Shown here: positions 19,162-28,309 of the stretch, piece by piece
Layout: every line of letters starts with the position of its first letter
Position numbering within the stretch: the first letter of the stretch is position 1
NCBI RefSeq assembly: GCF_000177675.1
Contig: NZ_ADGX01000067.1
Span: 1-46,306, forward strand
DNA: 46,306 bases
DNA from: Parafrankia sp. EUN1f
Lineage (GTDB): Bacteria; Actinomycetota; Actinomycetes; Frankiales; Frankiaceae
Reading direction: 5' to 3'
Made by a program: the position numbers and the translations under genes
The notes under the pieces: model-generated
Seen by the model: the letters and a program-made list of their open reading frames with translations, nothing else
Database searches by the model: none
Told to the model about the DNA's origin: nothing

Positions 19162-19426
19162 CTGTGCACGGACGTCGATCACCTCAGCGACGATAGTGCT
19201 TCGACGCCGTCCGGTTACCTACCATCGGGTGACGATCCACTGCCCGGCGGCAATCAGGCGCGCCGACGGTGCCAGGTCTGGCGCGGATGGAGACCCGGCT
19301 ACACTCAGCTACCCGGCGGCTATGGTGGTGACGGTGACCAGGCCGTTTCCGGCATCAGCTCGGCCCGCGAAACCGTCTCCGCCCGCGAACCGTCTCCGCC
19401 CGCGACGTCCACGCTCGGGAGCCCGC
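19162..19426. other. divergent promoter region between glutaredoxin-like and bldN-like genes
   Basis: A 265-base region read out both ways. Its sequence is less GC-biased around 19185-19250 than nearby genes, consistent with promoter DNA. I could not assign definite -10/-35 elements. Confidence 0.4.
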
Positions 19427-20224
19427 ATGTGCGCCACGACGTGCCTCACTCCCAGCGGGCTACTCGCCGGCAGCCCACTGGCCGGTGGGCCACGCGCCGG
19501 CAACCCATCGGCCCGTCGTCTGCTCGGCCTGCTGCCACTGCTCGGCGCGGCCGTGGCCATGGCCCGGGCGACCGCCGGGAACACCACCAGCGTCGAGCCA
19601 TCCGACCTGCTCGCCCAGGCTTCCGACGCCCGCGGTGAGGAACTGGCCGGCCCGCGGGGGGAGGACGACCTCGTCCGGCGGGCCCGCCGCGGGGAGCGGG
19701 AGGCGTTCGGGCTCATCTACGACCAGCACGCCGACCTCGTCTTCCGCTATGCCTACTACCGCGTCGGCGGCAACCGCGCGGTCGCCGAGGACGTGGTGTC
19801 CGAGACGTTTCTCCGGGCCCTGACCCGGATCTCGAGCTTCGAGTGGCAGGGGCGCGAGATCGGCGCCTGGCTGATCACCATCGCCCGCAACCACATCGTC
19901 GACCTGGCCCGCTCAGGCCGCGCCCGGTTGGAGTTCCCGACCTCCGACCTGCTGGCGACCGCCGACGAGCGGGTGGGCTCGGGCACGGTGGTCCCCGGGC
20001 CGGAGGACACCGTGCTGTCCGCCATCGAGCTGCGGGAGCTGCTCCAGGCGCTGAGCTCGCTGGGCACCGAGCAGCGGGAGTGCGTCACGCTCCGGTTCCT
20101 CGAGGGGCTCTCCGTGCGCGAGACCGCGCTGGCGATGAACAAGAAGGAGGGCGCGGTGCGAGCGCTGCAGCTGCGGGCCGTACGTACCCTCGCCCGACAG
20201 CTGCCCGCGCCCCGCGGGGACTGA
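19427..20224 (+). CDS. bldN: ECF sigma factor, BldN/AdsA type
   Basis: Extracytoplasmic-function sigma factor close to Streptomyces BldN, which controls aerial development genes. Region 2 is clear (AFGLIYDQHADLVFRYAYYRVGG, then AEDVVSETFLRALTRIS, in adjoining pieces). Region 4 reads LGTEQRECVTLRFLEGLSV and ends LARQLPAPRGD. Before region 2 lies a ~90-residue N-terminal extension, the kind of pro-sequence that must be removed from BldN before it works. ATG at 19427 is preceded by GGGAG at 6-bp spacing and gives 265 residues, near BldN's size. Position beside the rex-hem operon and upstream of a HAD phosphatase matches the Streptomyces arrangement. Whether it has a developmental role here is inferred. 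Confidence 0.85.
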   Translation: MCATTCLTPSGLLAGSPLAGGPRAGNPSARRLLGLLPLLGAAVAMARATAGNTTSVEPSDLLAQASDARGEELAGPRGEDDLVRRARRGEREAFGLIYDQHADLVFRYAYYRVGGNRAVAEDVVSETFLRALTRISSFEWQGREIGAWLITIARNHIVDLARSGRARLEFPTSDLLATADERVGSGTVVPGPEDTVLSAIELRELLQALSSLGTEQRECVTLRFLEGLSVRETALAMNKKEGAVRALQLRAVRTLARQLPAPRGD

Positions 20225-20300
20225 CCCGCACGGTCAGCCGTTCCGTCCGTGGGCCGTCGCACGTCGTAGGCTGACTGCGCCGCTCGACGAGCCCGGACGG

Positions 20301-20356
20301 CCGGAGGCACTGCCAGCCGGAGGCCCGGAGGCAATGCCAGCCGGAGGCACTGCCAG
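20301..20356. repeat. 16-bp direct repeats upstream of the HAD gene
   Basis: Three copies of CCGGAGGCAYTGCCAG at 20301-20316, 20325-20340 and 20341-20356, with an 8-bp partial unit CCGGAGGC between the first two. The repeat lies in the sigma-to-HAD gap. The period is not a multiple of three. Confidence 0.85.
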
Positions 20357-20432
20357 GGGCAGCCGCGGGCGAGGCGCGGCGGGCCGGGCCGGAGGCCACT
20401 GGCGACGGTGATCGGACGGGGGCGGAGATGAC

Positions 20433-21317
20433 ATGAGGGTGCGACGACGCAAGGACCACCTGGATGGCCGGGAGGCGGCCGAGGTCGCGGCCACCGCCGC
20501 GTTGAAGGTCGCCGCCGAGGAAGTGGCGAAGGCTCCGCCGGACGAGTCCGCGGCGGCGTTCTTCGACGTCGACAACACCATGATGGCCGGCGCCTCGATC
20601 TTCTACTTCGCGCGCGGGCTTGCGGCCCGCGACTTCTTCGACTCGCGGGACCTGCTGAAGTTCGGGTGGCAGCACATCAGTTACCGGCTGCGCGGGCTGG
20701 AGGACCCGAACGGGATGCGGGACGCCCGCGAGGCCGCCCTTGCCTTCGTCGCCGGGCGCAACGTCACCGACATCGTCCGCTATGGCGAGGAGATCTACGA
20801 CGAGCGGATGGCGCAGCAGATCTACTCGGGAACGCACGCGCTCGCCCAGCAGCACCTCGACGCCGGGCAGCGGGTCTGGCTCGTGACCGCGACGCCGGTC
20901 GAACTGGCCTCGATCATCGCCCGGCGCCTCAGCCTGACCGGCGCACTCGGCACCGTCAGCGAGGTGGCGGACGGCTGCTACACCGGGCACCTGGTCGGCG
21001 AGCCGCTGCACGGGCCGGCCAAGGGGGCGGCGGTGCGGGCACTGGCCGAACGCGAGGGCCTGGACCTGTCGCGGTGCTGGGCCTACTCGGACTCGATCAA
21101 CGATCTTCCGATGCTCTCCCTGGTCGGCCATCCGGTGGCGATCAACCCGGACCCGGACCTGCGCGCCGTCGCCAAGGAACGGGACTGGCTGATCAAGGAT
21201 TTCCGCACCGCGCGCAAGGCCGCCCGGATCGGCATCCCGACCGCGGCCGGGCTGGGTGCTCTCGGTGGCGGTGTCGCGGCCGGAATGGCTCTGCGCCGCC
21301 GCTACGGCGGAACCTGA
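20433..21317 (+). CDS. HAD-IB family hydrolase (SerB-like phosphatase)
   Basis: Haloacid dehalogenase-fold phosphatase. The catalytic aspartates are Asp45 and Asp47 in FFDVDNTMM; motif II is LVTATP and motif IV is [11 protein letters not shown]. These residues indicate a phosphoserine-phosphatase-like HAD of subclass IB. The C-terminus has a Gly/Ala hydrophobic stretch that may be a membrane anchor. ATG at 20433 follows GGAG. In related actinomycetes this gene follows the BldN-type sigma factor and sits by a PlsC-type acyltransferase, so lipid phosphate is a plausible substrate, but that is inference. Confidence 0.9.
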   Translation: MRVRRRKDHLDGREAAEVAATAALKVAAEEVAKAPPDESAAAFFDVDNTMMAGASIFYFARGLAARDFFDSRDLLKFGWQHISYRLRGLEDPNGMRDAREAALAFVAGRNVTDIVRYGEEIYDERMAQQIYSGTHALAQQHLDAGQRVWLVTATPVELASIIARRLSLTGALGTVSEVADGCYTGHLVGEPLHGPAKGAAVRALAEREGLDLSRCWAYSDSINDLPMLSLVGHPVAINPDPDLRAVAKERDWLIKDFRTARKAARIGIPTAAGLGALGGGVAAGMALRRRYGGT

Positions 21318-21338
21318 ACGGGACTCGCGGACCTCGGC

Positions 21339-21364
21339 TGACCCGAATTCCGGGATTCGGGTCA
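21339..21364. terminator. bidirectional terminator hairpin
   Basis: Perfect inverted repeat TGACCCGAAT and ATTCGGGTCA around the loop TCCGGG, placed between the convergent HAD and acyltransferase genes and overlapping the acyltransferase stop codon. There is no strong T-run, so this is an actinobacterial-type hairpin terminator. Confidence 0.75.
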
Positions 21365-22483
21365 GAAGAACACTGACCGACGCTGCATCAGCAGGCCGTA
21401 CAACGTGTGCTGAATCGTCTCGCGAATGCGGTCGTTGAGCTCGAAGACGAGCATCGGGTCCTCGGCCGCCGCGGCGGTGTACTGGCTCGTGTCCACCGGC
21501 TCACCGAACTCGATGATCCATTTACTCGGCAGCGGGAGCAGGCCGAGCAGACCCAGCCACGGAAACGTCGGCGTGATCGGCACGTAGGGCAGCCCCAGCA
21601 CCCTCGCGAGGGTCCGGGCGTTACCGACCATCGGATAGATCTCCTCCGCGCCGACCACGGTGCAGGGAATGATCGGCGCACCGGAACGCAGCGCCGCCGA
21701 GACGAAACCACCGCGGCCGAAGCGCTGGAGCTTGTAACGCTCGCTGAACGGCTTGCCGATGCCTTTGAAGCCCTCCGGCCACACCCCGACGAGATGACCC
21801 GCGCCCAGCAGGCGTTCGGCGTCCGCGTGGCAGGCCAGCGTGTTGCCGGTCTTTCGGGCCAGCGGAGCCAGGAACGGAACGGCGAAGACCAGGTCGGCGG
21901 CCAGCATCCGCAGGTGGCGGTGGGCCGGGTGATGGTCGAGGACCGCCAAGGCGGTCATCAGCGCGTCCAGCGGAAGCGTCCCGGAGTGGTTCGACACGAC
22001 GAGCGCCCCGCCCCGGTCCGGAATGTTCTCCAGGCCGCGGGTCTCGACCCGGAAATAGCTGCGGTAGATCGGGCGCAGCAGCGGCGCCACGACATGCTCG
22101 GTGAGATCGACGTCGAATCCGTGCTCGTCGACCGTGTAGTCCCCGGTGATCCGGCGGCGGAGGAAGGCCAGCAGTTCGGCCAGGACCCGCTCCAGCTCAC
22201 CGGCATCGGCCGGCGGATCGCCGGAACCCGCCCCGGCGCCGGCGCCGGTCTCGGTGCCGCTCTCCGCCTCGGCCTCGGCGCCGGCCTCCGCACCGGCCTC
22301 AGCCTCGGTCTCGGCCGAGCTCGTCCCGGCGTTGCCCTCGTCGGGCTCCTCGCCGGTACCGACCACGCTTAGGCCGACCGCGCCGCCCCTGCCGTTCGAG
22401 TCGGACCGCCCGTTCGAGTCGGTCCGTCCGTGCGGTGTCAACGGCATCTCCGCCCCTCTCACCGGTCGCGGGCGTGCGGTCAT
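21362..22483 (-). CDS. 1-acylglycerol-3-phosphate acyltransferase family protein (PlsC-like)
   Basis: Lysophospholipid acyltransferase fold. Motif I is NHSGTLPLD (the NHxxxxD catalytic pair), with FPEG-like motif VWPEGFKG and a Pro-containing IIPCTVVGAEEIYP. The N-terminal ~95 residues are low complexity, rich in Glu, Ala, Gly and Thr, and precede the conserved domain by a helix (LERVLAELLAFLRRR). ATG at 22483 overlaps the SDR stop as ATGA. The substrate is unknown; synthesis of phosphatidic acid or a related lipid is likely from the family. Confidence 0.85.
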   Translation of the reverse strand: MTARPRPVRGAEMPLTPHGRTDSNGRSDSNGRGGAVGLSVVGTGEEPDEGNAGTSSAETEAEAGAEAGAEAEAESGTETGAGAGAGSGDPPADAGELERVLAELLAFLRRRITGDYTVDEHGFDVDLTEHVVAPLLRPIYRSYFRVETRGLENIPDRGGALVVSNHSGTLPLDALMTALAVLDHHPAHRHLRMLAADLVFAVPFLAPLARKTGNTLACHADAERLLGAGHLVGVWPEGFKGIGKPFSERYKLQRFGRGGFVSAALRSGAPIIPCTVVGAEEIYPMVGNARTLARVLGLPYVPITPTFPWLGLLGLLPLPSKWIIEFGEPVDTSQYTAAAAEDPMLVFELNDRIRETIQHTLYGLLMQRRSVFF

Positions 22484-23523
22484 CGAGACGTTCCCGCGGG
22501 CCGGTGGCCGGCCAGCAGGCCGCGAAGGCCGTGTTCGACCCGCTCGACGAGTTCGTGGTCGATGGTGAACCGCAGCTCCCGGTCATGCACGAAGCTGTCG
22601 AACGTCGCGACGGTCGAGTACCGCGGAACGTACCCGAACACTTCCTTGAGCTTCGTGGTGTCCACCGCGCGCCCGTGCGCGAGAAAGCCGAGCTGCTCGG
22701 ACGAGAAGTCGACGAGCCGCAGGCGGCGCGCGATGTTGCCCAGTGACCCGATCGCCGGAAAGGGAATCGGCAGCGGCGGACGCCCGGCCCGCCTGATCGC
22801 CTGCGACAGCAGGAGCACGCCGTCACCGGCGACGTTGAAAGTTCCCGCGTGGTCCTCCCGGGTGGCCTTCATCAGGACGGCCATCGCGTCCTCGGCGTGC
22901 AGCAGCTGGATGCGGGGATCGAAGCCGAGAACGGTCGGAACCACCGGCAGGTCGAGATAACGGGCGAGCGGGGAGTCGACTCCCGGGCCGAGCACGTTCG
23001 CCAGCCGAAGCACCGTCACGGCGATATCGGGCCGCCGGCGACCGAAGCCGCGAACATAGCCCTCGACCTCGACCGCGTCCTTGGCGTACCCGCCACCGGG
23101 AAAGCCGCGCGGCTCCATCTCCTCGGTGAACAGCGCCGGATCCCGCGGGGACGAGCCGTAGATCGACGTCGTGGACTTGACCACCAGCTTCCGCACCCCG
23201 GGCGCCTTCTGGCAGGCCGCGAGAAGCTGCATCGTCCCGATGACGTTGATCTCCTTCATCGCCGCGCGCCCGCCGGCGCCCAGCGGCGTGGCGAGCACGC
23301 TCAGATGCAGGACGGTGTCGATCGCCGCAGTGGAGATCACCTTCGCGATCAGGGGATTGCGGATGTCCACCCGGACGAACTGGGTCCGCCCCAGATCCTC
23401 CGCCGGCGCGATCGTGTCGACACCGACCACGTCGACGATTTCGGGATCAGCGGCCAGCGCCAGTGCCATCTCGGCGCCCAGCGGGCGTGACACCCCCGTC
23501 ACAAGCACGCGACGTGGCCTCAT
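22480..23523 (-). CDS. NAD-dependent epimerase/dehydratase (extended SDR)
   Basis: Rossmann-fold SDR protein. The nucleotide motif reads VLVTGVSRPLGAEM, and the catalytic-type region contains STTSIYGSSP with a later YAKDAVE stretch that supplies the Tyr-x-x-x-Lys-like spacing. Other regions include TVLRLANVLGPG and VHDRELRF. ATG at 23523 has GGGAGG at ideal spacing; an upstream start would add an unrelated head. It is translationally coupled to the acyltransferase. Function in lipid or sugar modification cannot be fixed from sequence. Confidence 0.85.
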   Translation of the reverse strand: MRPRRVLVTGVSRPLGAEMALALAADPEIVDVVGVDTIAPAEDLGRTQFVRVDIRNPLIAKVISTAAIDTVLHLSVLATPLGAGGRAAMKEINVIGTMQLLAACQKAPGVRKLVVKSTTSIYGSSPRDPALFTEEMEPRGFPGGGYAKDAVEVEGYVRGFGRRRPDIAVTVLRLANVLGPGVDSPLARYLDLPVVPTVLGFDPRIQLLHAEDAMAVLMKATREDHAGTFNVAGDGVLLLSQAIRRAGRPPLPIPFPAIGSLGNIARRLRLVDFSSEQLGFLAHGRAVDTTKLKEVFGYVPRYSTVATFDSFVHDRELRFTIDHELVERVEHGLRGLLAGHRPAGTSR

Positions 23524-23771
23524 GGACGCCTCCCGCGCAAAGCTCCCCAAGTCGACCGGCGGACGGACTTGCGGGGCCATCGTACGCCGGATGCGACCCC
23601 GCCAGCTGCACAGCGTCACAAAAAACTTCCAGATCAATACCTAGAGTAGCCAGATGTCGATCCCGTCCCCGCGGCGCCCTCGTCCGACCACTGACGTCAG
23701 AGCTTGGGACGGCGTCGAGATGAGGCGCCGCTGATGCCGCTGACGCCGCTGGGGTCGGCGGGGTCGGCGGA

Positions 23772-24632
23772 TCACCGCCGGCCGCGGGCCGCGACCGCGG
23801 CGGGACGCGGACCGTTGCGGGGCACCTGGGCGACCACGACCGCGTCACCGCGCCGCAGCCGCAGCACCTCCGCCGCCCGACCGCAGTTCACCGCGATCAT
23901 GACCTGGCGCAGCGCGTCCTCACAGAGCGCCGGCTCGCCGGGCGCGACCTCGCCGTAGGTGTGGGTGAACGGCATGGTGAGCTTCCGGGCGTCCGCCCGG
24001 ACCTCCACCGGATCGCCGAGCAGCACCCCGGCGGCCTCGAGCTCGGACCGGGTCATGTTGAGCGAGAGGTTCCCGAAGTGGTCCACCGAGACCACCTCGC
24101 CGTGGACGTGGTCGTCGTCGACATGGCATCCGCGCGGCTCCACGACCACCAGTTCGTCGGGGTCGAGCCGGGGGCCGACATCGGCAGGGGACAGCCCGAC
24201 CGCCAGTCGGGCCGCGACCGGCGCATACACGTCCCGACCACGGAACACCGCCGTCGGCAGGGGCAGCCACAGGTCCGGGTTGGAGATCTCGTAGGCCTCC
24301 TCGACCCCGCCGAGCAGCTCCCAGCCCAGCGAGGCGACCCCGTTGTCGGGCACGACGAACAGCGAGCCCTCAGCGGTGCGCACGACGATGCCACGCGTGT
24401 ATCCGCTGGCATCGAGCTGCTCGACGACGACGAGATGGATTCCGGACGGGAGGTAGCCGACCGCACCCACCAAAGTCACCGCCGCCTGGCCGACGTCCTG
24501 CGGCTCGATGGAGTGGCACAGGTCCAGCACCCGCGCCTCGGGCGCGTGCCTGGCGATGATCCCATGGCAGACACCGACGCAGGCGCCGTCCACTCCGTAG
24601 TCCGACATGAACGTGATCCACCCGCTGGCCAT
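23772..24632 (-). CDS. S-adenosyl-L-methionine hydrolase (DUF62, fluorinase-like fold)
   Basis: Member of the SAM hydroxide adenosyltransferase/DUF62 family, which cuts SAM to adenosine and methionine and is related to fluorinase and chlorinase. It begins ITFMSDYGVDGACVGVCHGII, in which the aspartates SDYG are typical. It continues HLVVVEQLDASGY, VVPDNGVASLGWE and the later VDHFGNLSLN motif. Length (286 residues) is normal. ATG at 24632 is preceded by a weak purine stretch GGGGG. The presence of VDHFGN is typical of hydroxide-using rather than halide-using members. The physiological role is unsettled. Confidence 0.88.
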   Translation of the reverse strand: MASGWITFMSDYGVDGACVGVCHGIIARHAPEARVLDLCHSIEPQDVGQAAVTLVGAVGYLPSGIHLVVVEQLDASGYTRGIVVRTAEGSLFVVPDNGVASLGWELLGGVEEAYEISNPDLWLPLPTAVFRGRDVYAPVAARLAVGLSPADVGPRLDPDELVVVEPRGCHVDDDHVHGEVVSVDHFGNLSLNMTRSELEAAGVLLGDPVEVRADARKLTMPFTHTYGEVAPGEPALCEDALRQVMIAVNCGRAAEVLRLRRGDAVVVAQVPRNGPRPAAVAARGRR

Positions 24633-24933
24633 AGGACCCCCTGCGCCCGGCCGGCGCCGTTGCCGGCCACGCGACCAGGGTGCCATACGGTCACCACATC
24701 GGCACGAACGAGCACACGGAGTGAAACAGCCTCGTTACACGGCTGCCGGCCGCCCGCGAGTCGCTCCGCGACACCAGGCGGAGGGCGACGACCAGAGGGC
24801 GACGGCAGGGGGGCGACAGCAGCCCCGCCCGGGGGCGCGCCAAGCGACCGCCGGGACCACCGAGACCGGCACCGCCCGGCGGCCGCGGGCCGCCCGCGGG
24901 TCGGTTGCCGGCCTGGGTCGCCCCCCGCGAGTG
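24633..24933. other. intergenic region
   Basis: About 300 bases between the SAM hydrolase start and the end of the small basic protein gene. Long open frames here lack family motifs. It likely carries the promoter of the SAM hydrolase gene. Confidence 0.35.
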
Positions 24934-25032
24934 CTACTTCTTGTTGCGGCGCTGGACCCGTGTCCGCTTGAGCAGCTTGCGGTGCTTCTTCTTGGCCATA
25001 CGCTTGCGACGCTTCTTGATTACGGAACCCAC
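24934..25032 (-). CDS. bS22-like 32-residue basic protein (AURKAIP1/COX24 domain)
   Basis: A tiny gene encoding [19 protein letters not shown], then [13 protein letters not shown] and a stop. Nearly every second residue is Lys or Arg. This matches the AURKAIP1/COX24-domain protein of actinobacteria, the bS22 protein seen in mycobacterial ribosomes. The initiator is GTG at 25032. It is below the length that most ORF searches keep, and is easily missed. Confidence 0.93.
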   Translation of the reverse strand: MGSVIKKRRKRMAKKKHRKLLKRTRVQRRNKK

Positions 25033-25155
25033 GTACCCGACCGATCTGTTGAAGATGTTTTTCCGAGCGAGCCTACCCGTCGAAACCGTGTGGCCCGGCA
25101 ACCGGTGCACGGTACCAGTGCCGGCGATGCCGGCCTGGCAACCACCGATTCGCCG

Positions 25156-25998
25156 TCAGGACGCACCGAGCTCGCGGGAGCGGGCGCACGCGGCCTCCAC
25201 CGCGTCCAGCACGGCGGCACGCACGGCGGCGCGGTCGAACTCCCGCAGGGCCGCGATGGTGGTCCCGCCCGGGGAGGTGACCGCCTCACGCAGCAGCGAC
25301 GGATGCTCCGCACCGGACGCACCGGAACCGTCCCCCGCACCGCCGCGGGCCATCAGCGCGGACCCGGCGGCGGTCTGCACCACCAGCTCGGCCGCCAGTG
25401 CCCGTGGGAGGCCCAGCAGCACCCCGCCCTCGATCATCGCCTCGATCAGGTAGAAGAAGTAGGCCGGACCGCTGCCGGACAACGCTGTCACCGCGTCGAG
25501 CTGGCTCTCGCTCACCCTGACCACCCGGCCGACCGGGCGGAGCATCTCCTCGACGGTCAGCAGGTGCTCGTCACCCGCGCCCGGCCCGGCGCACAGGGCC
25601 GACATCGCCTCGTTCACGAGCAGCGGCGTGTTCGTCATGACCCGCACGACGGGTGTGCCCGCCGGCAGACGCTGCGCGACGAAGGACGACGACACCCCGG
25701 CCGCGACGGAGACCACCAGCGTGCCGGGCTTGATGTGCGCGCTTATCTGGTCCAGGACGCTTCCCATGTCCTGCGGCTTGACGGCCAGCACGACGGTTCC
25801 GGCCGCCGCGACGGCCGCCGGCGGGTCAAGCACCTCGACGCCGTACTCCGCGGCGACCTGCGCGGCCCGGCCCGGATCGCGCTCCGCGGCGAGCACCTCG
25901 GACGGCGCGCGCCCGGCCCCCAGCAGCCCGGACATCAGCGCACCGCCAAGGCGCCCGACCCCGACGATCGCCAGAACGCTACTGCCCTGCACCACCAC
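25156..25998 (-). CDS. proC: pyrroline-5-carboxylate reductase
   Basis: NAD(P)H-dependent last step of proline synthesis. The Rossmann motif is VLAIVGVGRLGGALMSGLL. Further motifs are VVLAVKPQDM, VSVAAGVSSS, RVMTNTPLLV and the substrate loop ALSGSGPAYFFYLIEAM. The short 280-residue length and the last part GGTTIAALREFD are normal for ProC. The start is one of three consecutive GTG codons at about 25992-25998, preceded by GGGGAG. It is downstream of the OafA-like gene in the same direction but with its own start. Confidence 0.93.
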   Translation of the reverse strand: MVVQGSSVLAIVGVGRLGGALMSGLLGAGRAPSEVLAAERDPGRAAQVAAEYGVEVLDPPAAVAAAGTVVLAVKPQDMGSVLDQISAHIKPGTLVVSVAAGVSSSFVAQRLPAGTPVVRVMTNTPLLVNEAMSALCAGPGAGDEHLLTVEEMLRPVGRVVRVSESQLDAVTALSGSGPAYFFYLIEAMIEGGVLLGLPRALAAELVVQTAAGSALMARGGAGDGSGASGAEHPSLLREAVTSPGGTTIAALREFDRAAVRAAVLDAVEAACARSRELGAS

Positions 25999-26080
25999 TC
26001 ACTCCCCTTCACCACCGATCCGCCACCGCCCGTGGCGGCCACCGCTGCTGAAGGCTATGACCTCGGCGGACGGGCGCGGC

Positions 26081-28309
26081 CTACCAGTCGCCTCCGGCTC
26101 CGGGAATCGGTCCGAACAGCGGATCAGGCTGGGCCGACTCCCGCTCGGAGCGCCCGGCACGCGCGTCCCGACCGTCCCGCGCGCCGGCCGGTTGACGGCC
26201 CGCCGGGTACTCGTGGTCCGGGCCCTGCGCCGGTCCAGGGTGGCGATCCCGGCCTGGTCCGGGCCCGGGACGTCCCGCAGGGGGCCGCCCACCCGAGTCG
26301 TGCCCGCTGACCGGCCCGTGGGCGTGGCCGGGGCCCTGACCGCTGACCGGCCCATGCGCGAACGCCCGCCCGTGGTGCCCCGGGTCGTGGCCGGGCCGTG
26401 GCGTCGGTGTGGGCCGGCGGACCGGGTCGGCTCGCGGATCGGTGAGCGCCGGCAGCTGGAGGTTCATCGTCTCCCCGACGACGGACGCCGCCGCCCGCGG
26501 GTCCCCCGCCGTGGCGCGGTCGTCCGGACCGTGCCGTCCGGTGGACGGGTAGGCGGCCCAGTCCGGAACGGGCGTCGGTTCCATCGCGGCGGTGCGGACG
26601 GCACCGACCGCCGGACCGTGCTCGTACACCGCGGGCCCGTCCGGTCGGTCGTAGGTGACGTCGCCCGGTTGCGGTCGACCGAACCCGGAGGCCACCGGCA
26701 GGCCCGTGGCACCTCGCCACCCGCCCTGGGCCGGCAGCGGGTCCCGGTCGCGTTGTGGGTACCCCTCGTCCACCCAGTCGACGTCCCCGTCCGAGCGGTA
26801 CATCGCCGCGACCGGCTCCCGGTCCCACTCCCGGTCCCGCGGGTCCGGCAATTCCAACGACTCGGGAATTTCAGCTAGCTCAGGCAGTTCCGACAGATCC
26901 CGGGCATGCGCGCCGGGTGTGTGTCCGGAACGGTCCGCCCCGGAGTCCGCGCGGGCCGCGTCGGCCGGCGAAGGGCCCGCCATGCCGTCCTGTGGCCGGG
27001 CCGGCCCGCGCGGGGTGTCGGACCACTTCGGCCGGCGCGCCTGGATGGGCTTCTCCACGAAGCGGTTCGAGAGATAGGCGGCGATCGTCGTGCCCACCGC
27101 CGCGACGAACACCCCGGGCCACAGTCCGATCCGCGGGACGACCTGGCCCGCGGAGGCGGAGATGAACGGGTAGTGCCACAGGTAGATGCTGTAGGTGATC
27201 TTTCCGAGCCAGGCCATCTTCGGCGCGCCGATCAGTTTGACCCAACGGGCGTCCCGGTTGACGTCACACCCGAGGATCAGGATCGCCCCGAGCACCGCGG
27301 TCGGCACGTAGGCGGCGTAGTCGATCCAGTTGGGGTAGTACTCCTCCTTGCTCGGGCCGGCGAAGCACAGGACCAGCATCGCGATCCCGGCCGGCAGGCC
27401 GAGGACGGCCAGCCGGCGACCGGTCGTCCAGCGCCGCACGGCGGCCGTGGTCACCGCGGACGCGGCCCCGCGCGCCGGGCGCTCCCGCCCCTTCCCCTCG
27501 CCGCCGGCGGAGTCACCGGCCGACCCGGCCAGGGCGCGCAGGCGGTTGTCCCGCCAGATCGCGAGCATGCAGCCGATGAGCAGCGGCGCGATGTGCGTGT
27601 CCAGGCCGAAGTAGACGCGGGTGCGGACGGCCCCGCTCGCGGCGCAGACATACGTCCAGCCCAGCACGAGCCCGACCGAGGCGACCAGGAACATCAGCAG
27701 GTACGGCCGCAGTCTGCGGGAGCGCATGAAGAGCAGGAACGCCCCCGGCCAGACCAGGTAGAACTGCTCCTCCATCGACAGCGACCAGACGTGCGGCAGC
27801 CATCGGCCGCCGGCCTCCGGGTTAACCAGCCGGTACCAGTTGTTGACGTTGAAAAAGGTGCTGATCGCGGTTTTGAAGAAGTCGTCGCGGTACGGGATGT
27901 CATCCCATTTGAAGGCAACCGTGACGGCCAGGCCCACCAGGAGGTAGAACCACATCCCCGGCATGAGGCGGAAGGATCGGCGCACCAGGAACTTGCCGAT
28001 GGCGATCGTGCCCGTTCGGGCCTGCTCGGCGAGCAGCAGGGTCGTGATCAGGAAGCCGCTCAGCACGCAGAACATGTCCACGGCGACGTTGCTGGCGCGG
28101 ATCGCGCCCATGTGCCCCGCGAGAATGATGTAGATGCAGACCACGCGGAGGCCGTCGAGCGCCGGGTTGTAGGCGAACTTGGCCGCGGCCAGCGCCTCCG
28201 CCTCGGTCGGCCCATGTCGCGACGACTCTCCGGCTGCGGAACGTCGCGTGACCGCGGAACGCTCGGGCTTCGGAGGTCCGTCGGTCCTCGGCCGAGAACC
28301 AGCTCTCAC
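26081..28309 (-). CDS. OafA/YrhL-type membrane acyltransferase with long disordered tail
   Basis: Acyltransferase-3 family protein that moves acyl groups onto cell-surface sugars or antibiotics. The conserved start LDGLRVVCIYIILAGHMG has the catalytic-type His, followed by VDMFCVLSGFLITTLLL. About ten hydrophobic helices continue to roughly residue 425. The remaining ~315 residues are a Pro/Gly/Arg/His-rich tail with short repeats such as HGPVSG and no membrane helix or enzyme motif. The tail is far longer than usual. GTG at 28309 has GAGGAG upstream at about 10 bases. The acceptor is unknown. Confidence 0.85.
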   Translation of the reverse strand: MRAGSRPRTDGPPKPERSAVTRRSAAGESSRHGPTEAEALAAAKFAYNPALDGLRVVCIYIILAGHMGAIRASNVAVDMFCVLSGFLITTLLLAEQARTGTIAIGKFLVRRSFRLMPGMWFYLLVGLAVTVAFKWDDIPYRDDFFKTAISTFFNVNNWYRLVNPEAGGRWLPHVWSLSMEEQFYLVWPGAFLLFMRSRRLRPYLLMFLVASVGLVLGWTYVCAASGAVRTRVYFGLDTHIAPLLIGCMLAIWRDNRLRALAGSAGDSAGGEGKGRERPARGAASAVTTAAVRRWTTGRRLAVLGLPAGIAMLVLCFAGPSKEEYYPNWIDYAAYVPTAVLGAILILGCDVNRDARWVKLIGAPKMAWLGKITYSIYLWHYPFISASAGQVVPRIGLWPGVFVAAVGTTIAAYLSNRFVEKPIQARRPKWSDTPRGPARPQDGMAGPSPADAARADSGADRSGHTPGAHARDLSELPELAEIPESLELPDPRDREWDREPVAAMYRSDGDVDWVDEGYPQRDRDPLPAQGGWRGATGLPVASGFGRPQPGDVTYDRPDGPAVYEHGPAVGAVRTAAMEPTPVPDWAAYPSTGRHGPDDRATAGDPRAAASVVGETMNLQLPALTDPRADPVRRPTPTPRPGHDPGHHGRAFAHGPVSGQGPGHAHGPVSGHDSGGRPPAGRPGPGPGRDRHPGPAQGPDHEYPAGRQPAGARDGRDARAGRSERESAQPDPLFGPIPGAGGDW

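Noticed and set aside
20433-21317. Interpretation as a plasmid-borne or phage gene
   Set aside because: Codon use, context and conserved neighbours fit the chromosome.
24607-26310. 567-residue plus-strand frame
   Set aside because: It runs antisense across the bS22-like gene and proC, and codon bias does not follow it. The minus-strand genes explain the region.
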